Positions 5,904-6,859 of a DNA stretch of 6,859 bases are shown one piece after another. Made by a program: the position numbers and the translations under genes. Location of the stretch: contig JALRCL010000338.1 of assembly GCA_023268575.1 (NCBI GenBank), positions 1 to 6,859 on the forward strand. Reading direction: 5' to 3'. The stretch is from Patulibacter sp. Lineage in GTDB: Bacteria > Actinomycetota > Thermoleophilia > Solirubrobacterales > Solirubrobacteraceae. How positions within the stretch are numbered: the stretch's first letter is position 1; each line of letters begins with the position of its first letter. The notes below the pieces were generated by a model, which was not told where the DNA came from, searched no databases, and worked only from the letters and a program-made list of their open reading frames with translations.

Positions 5904-5935
5904 CGGCCCCCGCGCGCTCCGGCGCGCGGGGGCCG
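5904..5935 (+). terminator. Strong GC hairpin between pstS and pstC (UNCG tetraloop)
   Basis: The arms 5904-5917 and 5922-5935 are perfectly complementary over 14 bp and enclose the loop TCCG closed by C-G, an extra-stable UNCG-type tetraloop in RNA. It starts 21 nt after the pstS stop. No U-tract follows (GGGCGTCGCTCCC), so it is either an incomplete terminator of the GC-rich actinobacterial kind or a 3' stabiliser/attenuator allowing more PstS than permease. Confidence 0.65.
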
Positions 5936-5977
5936 GGGCGTCGCTCCCGGCCCGACGCCTCTCGACCCACGCCGCCC

Positions 5978-6859
5978 ATGGAATCCGCCACCGTTCCCCC
6001 CGCCGACGCCTCCAGCCGCCTGCGCGCCACGCTCGCACGCCAGAAGACGGGCTCCTGGCTGGACCCGTGGGTCAAGCGCGCCCTGACGGGCCTCGCAGGA
6101 CTGATCTTCGTCCTGCTCGCGTACTTCCTCATCAAGCTCGCGTCGGAGTCCGAGCCGGTCTTCTCGGCCTACGGCTTCACCGACTTCATCTTCAAGGTCG
6201 ACTGGCTCCCCTCGCAGGAGACCTTCGGCGCCGGCGCCCTCGTCGCCGGCACGCTCATCACGTCGGCGATCGCGCTCATCATCGGCGTCCCGGTCGCGGT
6301 CGCCACGGCGCTCTTCGTGACCGAGCTCGCGCCGGCCCGCTGGCGCAGCTGGATCTCGGGCCTGCTCGAGCTCCTCGCCGCGGTCCCGTCGGTCGTCTAC
6401 GGCCTCTGGGGCTTCCTCTTCCTCGCACCGAAGATCGAGCCGGCCGAGCAGTGGTTCTCCGACACCTTCTCGTTCCTGCCGTTCGTCGGGGGGGAGGTCT
6501 CGGCCGCGAACTACTTCGTCACCGGGCTGATCCTCGCGATCATGATCATCCCGATCGTCTCCGCGATCTCGCGCGAGGTGATGGCGACGGTCCCGCAGGA
6601 CCACAAGGAAGCGGCCCTCGCCCTCGGCGCCACCCGCTGGGAGATGATCCGCACCGCCGTCCTGCCGTACTCGCGCGCCGGCATCGTCGGCGGCTCGATG
6701 CTCGGCCTCGGCCGGGCGCTCGGCGAGACGATCGCCGTCGCGATCCTCATCGGCGGCGCCACGTCCGGCGTCGGCGAGTCGATCTTCTCGCAGGGCTCGA
6801 CGCTCGCGTCGGTCATCGCCCTGGAGTTCCAGGAGGCCACGGCCGATCCGGAGCACCGC
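5978..6859 (+). CDS. pstC: PstC, phosphate ABC transporter permease subunit (partial, 3' end missing)
   Basis: Open from ATG 5978 to the right edge without a stop: 294 residues of an integral membrane permease that pairs with PstA and is powered by PstB. A short cytoplasmic N-terminus is followed by a first membrane segment (34-54, LTGLAGLIFVLLAYFLIKL). A periplasmic stretch (SEPVFSAYGFTDFIF..W) leads to membrane segments near 86-113, 126-150 and 180-198, and to the EAA coupling loop HKEAALALGATRWEMI (E211, G217) that docks on the ATPase. The family block LGRALGETIAVAILIGG follows in a further membrane segment. PstC proteins are usually 300-330 aa, so probably only the C-terminus is missing. 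The start is the only plausible in-frame ATG; no ribosome site is evident. It lies 95 nt after pstS, beyond the hairpin, and is presumably followed by pstA and pstB outside the window. Confidence 0.95.
   Translation, partial: MESATVPPADASSRLRATLARQKTGSWLDPWVKRALTGLAGLIFVLLAYFLIKLASESEPVFSAYGFTDFIFKVDWLPSQETFGAGALVAGTLITSAIALIIGVPVAVATALFVTELAPARWRSWISGLLELLAAVPSVVYGLWGFLFLAPKIEPAEQWFSDTFSFLPFVGGEVSAANYFVTGLILAIMIIPIVSAISREVMATVPQDHKEAALALGATRWEMIRTAVLPYSRAGIVGGSMLGLGRALGETIAVAILIGGATSGVGESIFSQGSTLASVIALEFQEATADPEHR

Noticed and set aside
4713..6038. A 441-codon open frame on the minus strand across pstS
   Set aside because: It is antisense to the unmistakable pstS gene; its translation is low-complexity Arg/Gly/Val/Leu text with no family motif, as expected for the reverse frame of GC-rich coding DNA.
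5795..6856. A 353-codon minus-strand open frame opposite pstC
   Set aside because: It is an extreme Asp/Glu/Arg-rich shadow of the pstC reading frame, whose membrane segments and EAA loop are clear on the plus strand.
1..6859. CRISPR arrays, tRNA or rRNA genes, insertion sequences, attachment sites
   Set aside because: No spaced identical repeats, no tRNA-like arms, no transposase motifs and no terminal inverted or target-site repeats were seen by eye on either strand.

Overview
The window is very GC-rich, with almost every third codon position G or C. Genes are tightly packed, with ATGA/GTGA overlaps and GTG/TTG starts, and there are 11-bp-phased PHO-box repeats of the actinobacterial GTTCAC type. 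Together these suggest a high-GC Actinomycetota. I lean towards the Solirubrobacterales/Thermoleophilia, but that placement is inferred from general style and not from a marker gene.

Left part (1-3455, + strand): the 3' end of a co-directional operon with carbohydrate-active genes. It holds the last 34 codons of an unidentified gene, a GT-B (GT4-type) glycosyltransferase, a divergent DUF2334/polysaccharide-deacetylase-like protein that seems to lack the usual metal-binding residues, and a GH63/mannosylglycerate-hydrolase-like (alpha/alpha)6 glycosidase. Neighbouring genes overlap by 8, 4 and 4 bp, so translation is probably coupled. The set looks like a small pathway that builds and trims or turns over a glycoside or glycan; its substrate cannot be read from the sequence.

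Right part (3442-6859): a phosphate-acquisition locus. A DUF47 (PhoU-like, Pit-accessory type) gene on the minus strand converges on the glycosidase gene with a 14-bp tail-to-tail overlap. It diverges from a + strand series: a receiver-less OmpR/PhoB-type winged-helix protein (119 aa), pstS (phosphate-binding lipoprotein) and the start of pstC (permease, cut by the window end). The winged-helix gene and pstS are each preceded by a four-unit array of 11-bp repeats (TTCAC, TTCAC, TYCAC, GTAAC in exact 11-bp phase). This is convincing evidence for Pho-regulon control of both. A 14-bp perfect GC hairpin with a UCCG tetraloop lies between pstS and pstC and may set the high PstS to low permease ratio.

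The most notable point is the arrangement around the winged-helix gene. A DNA-binding output domain with no receiver sits under its own PHO box, directly ahead of the pst operon and opposite a DUF47 gene. It could be a small Pho feedback regulator that competes with or helps the full-length response regulator. No tRNA, rRNA, CRISPR array, insertion sequence or other mobile element was seen. No gene-free stretch exceeds 300 bases; the largest is 176 bp (4573-4748).
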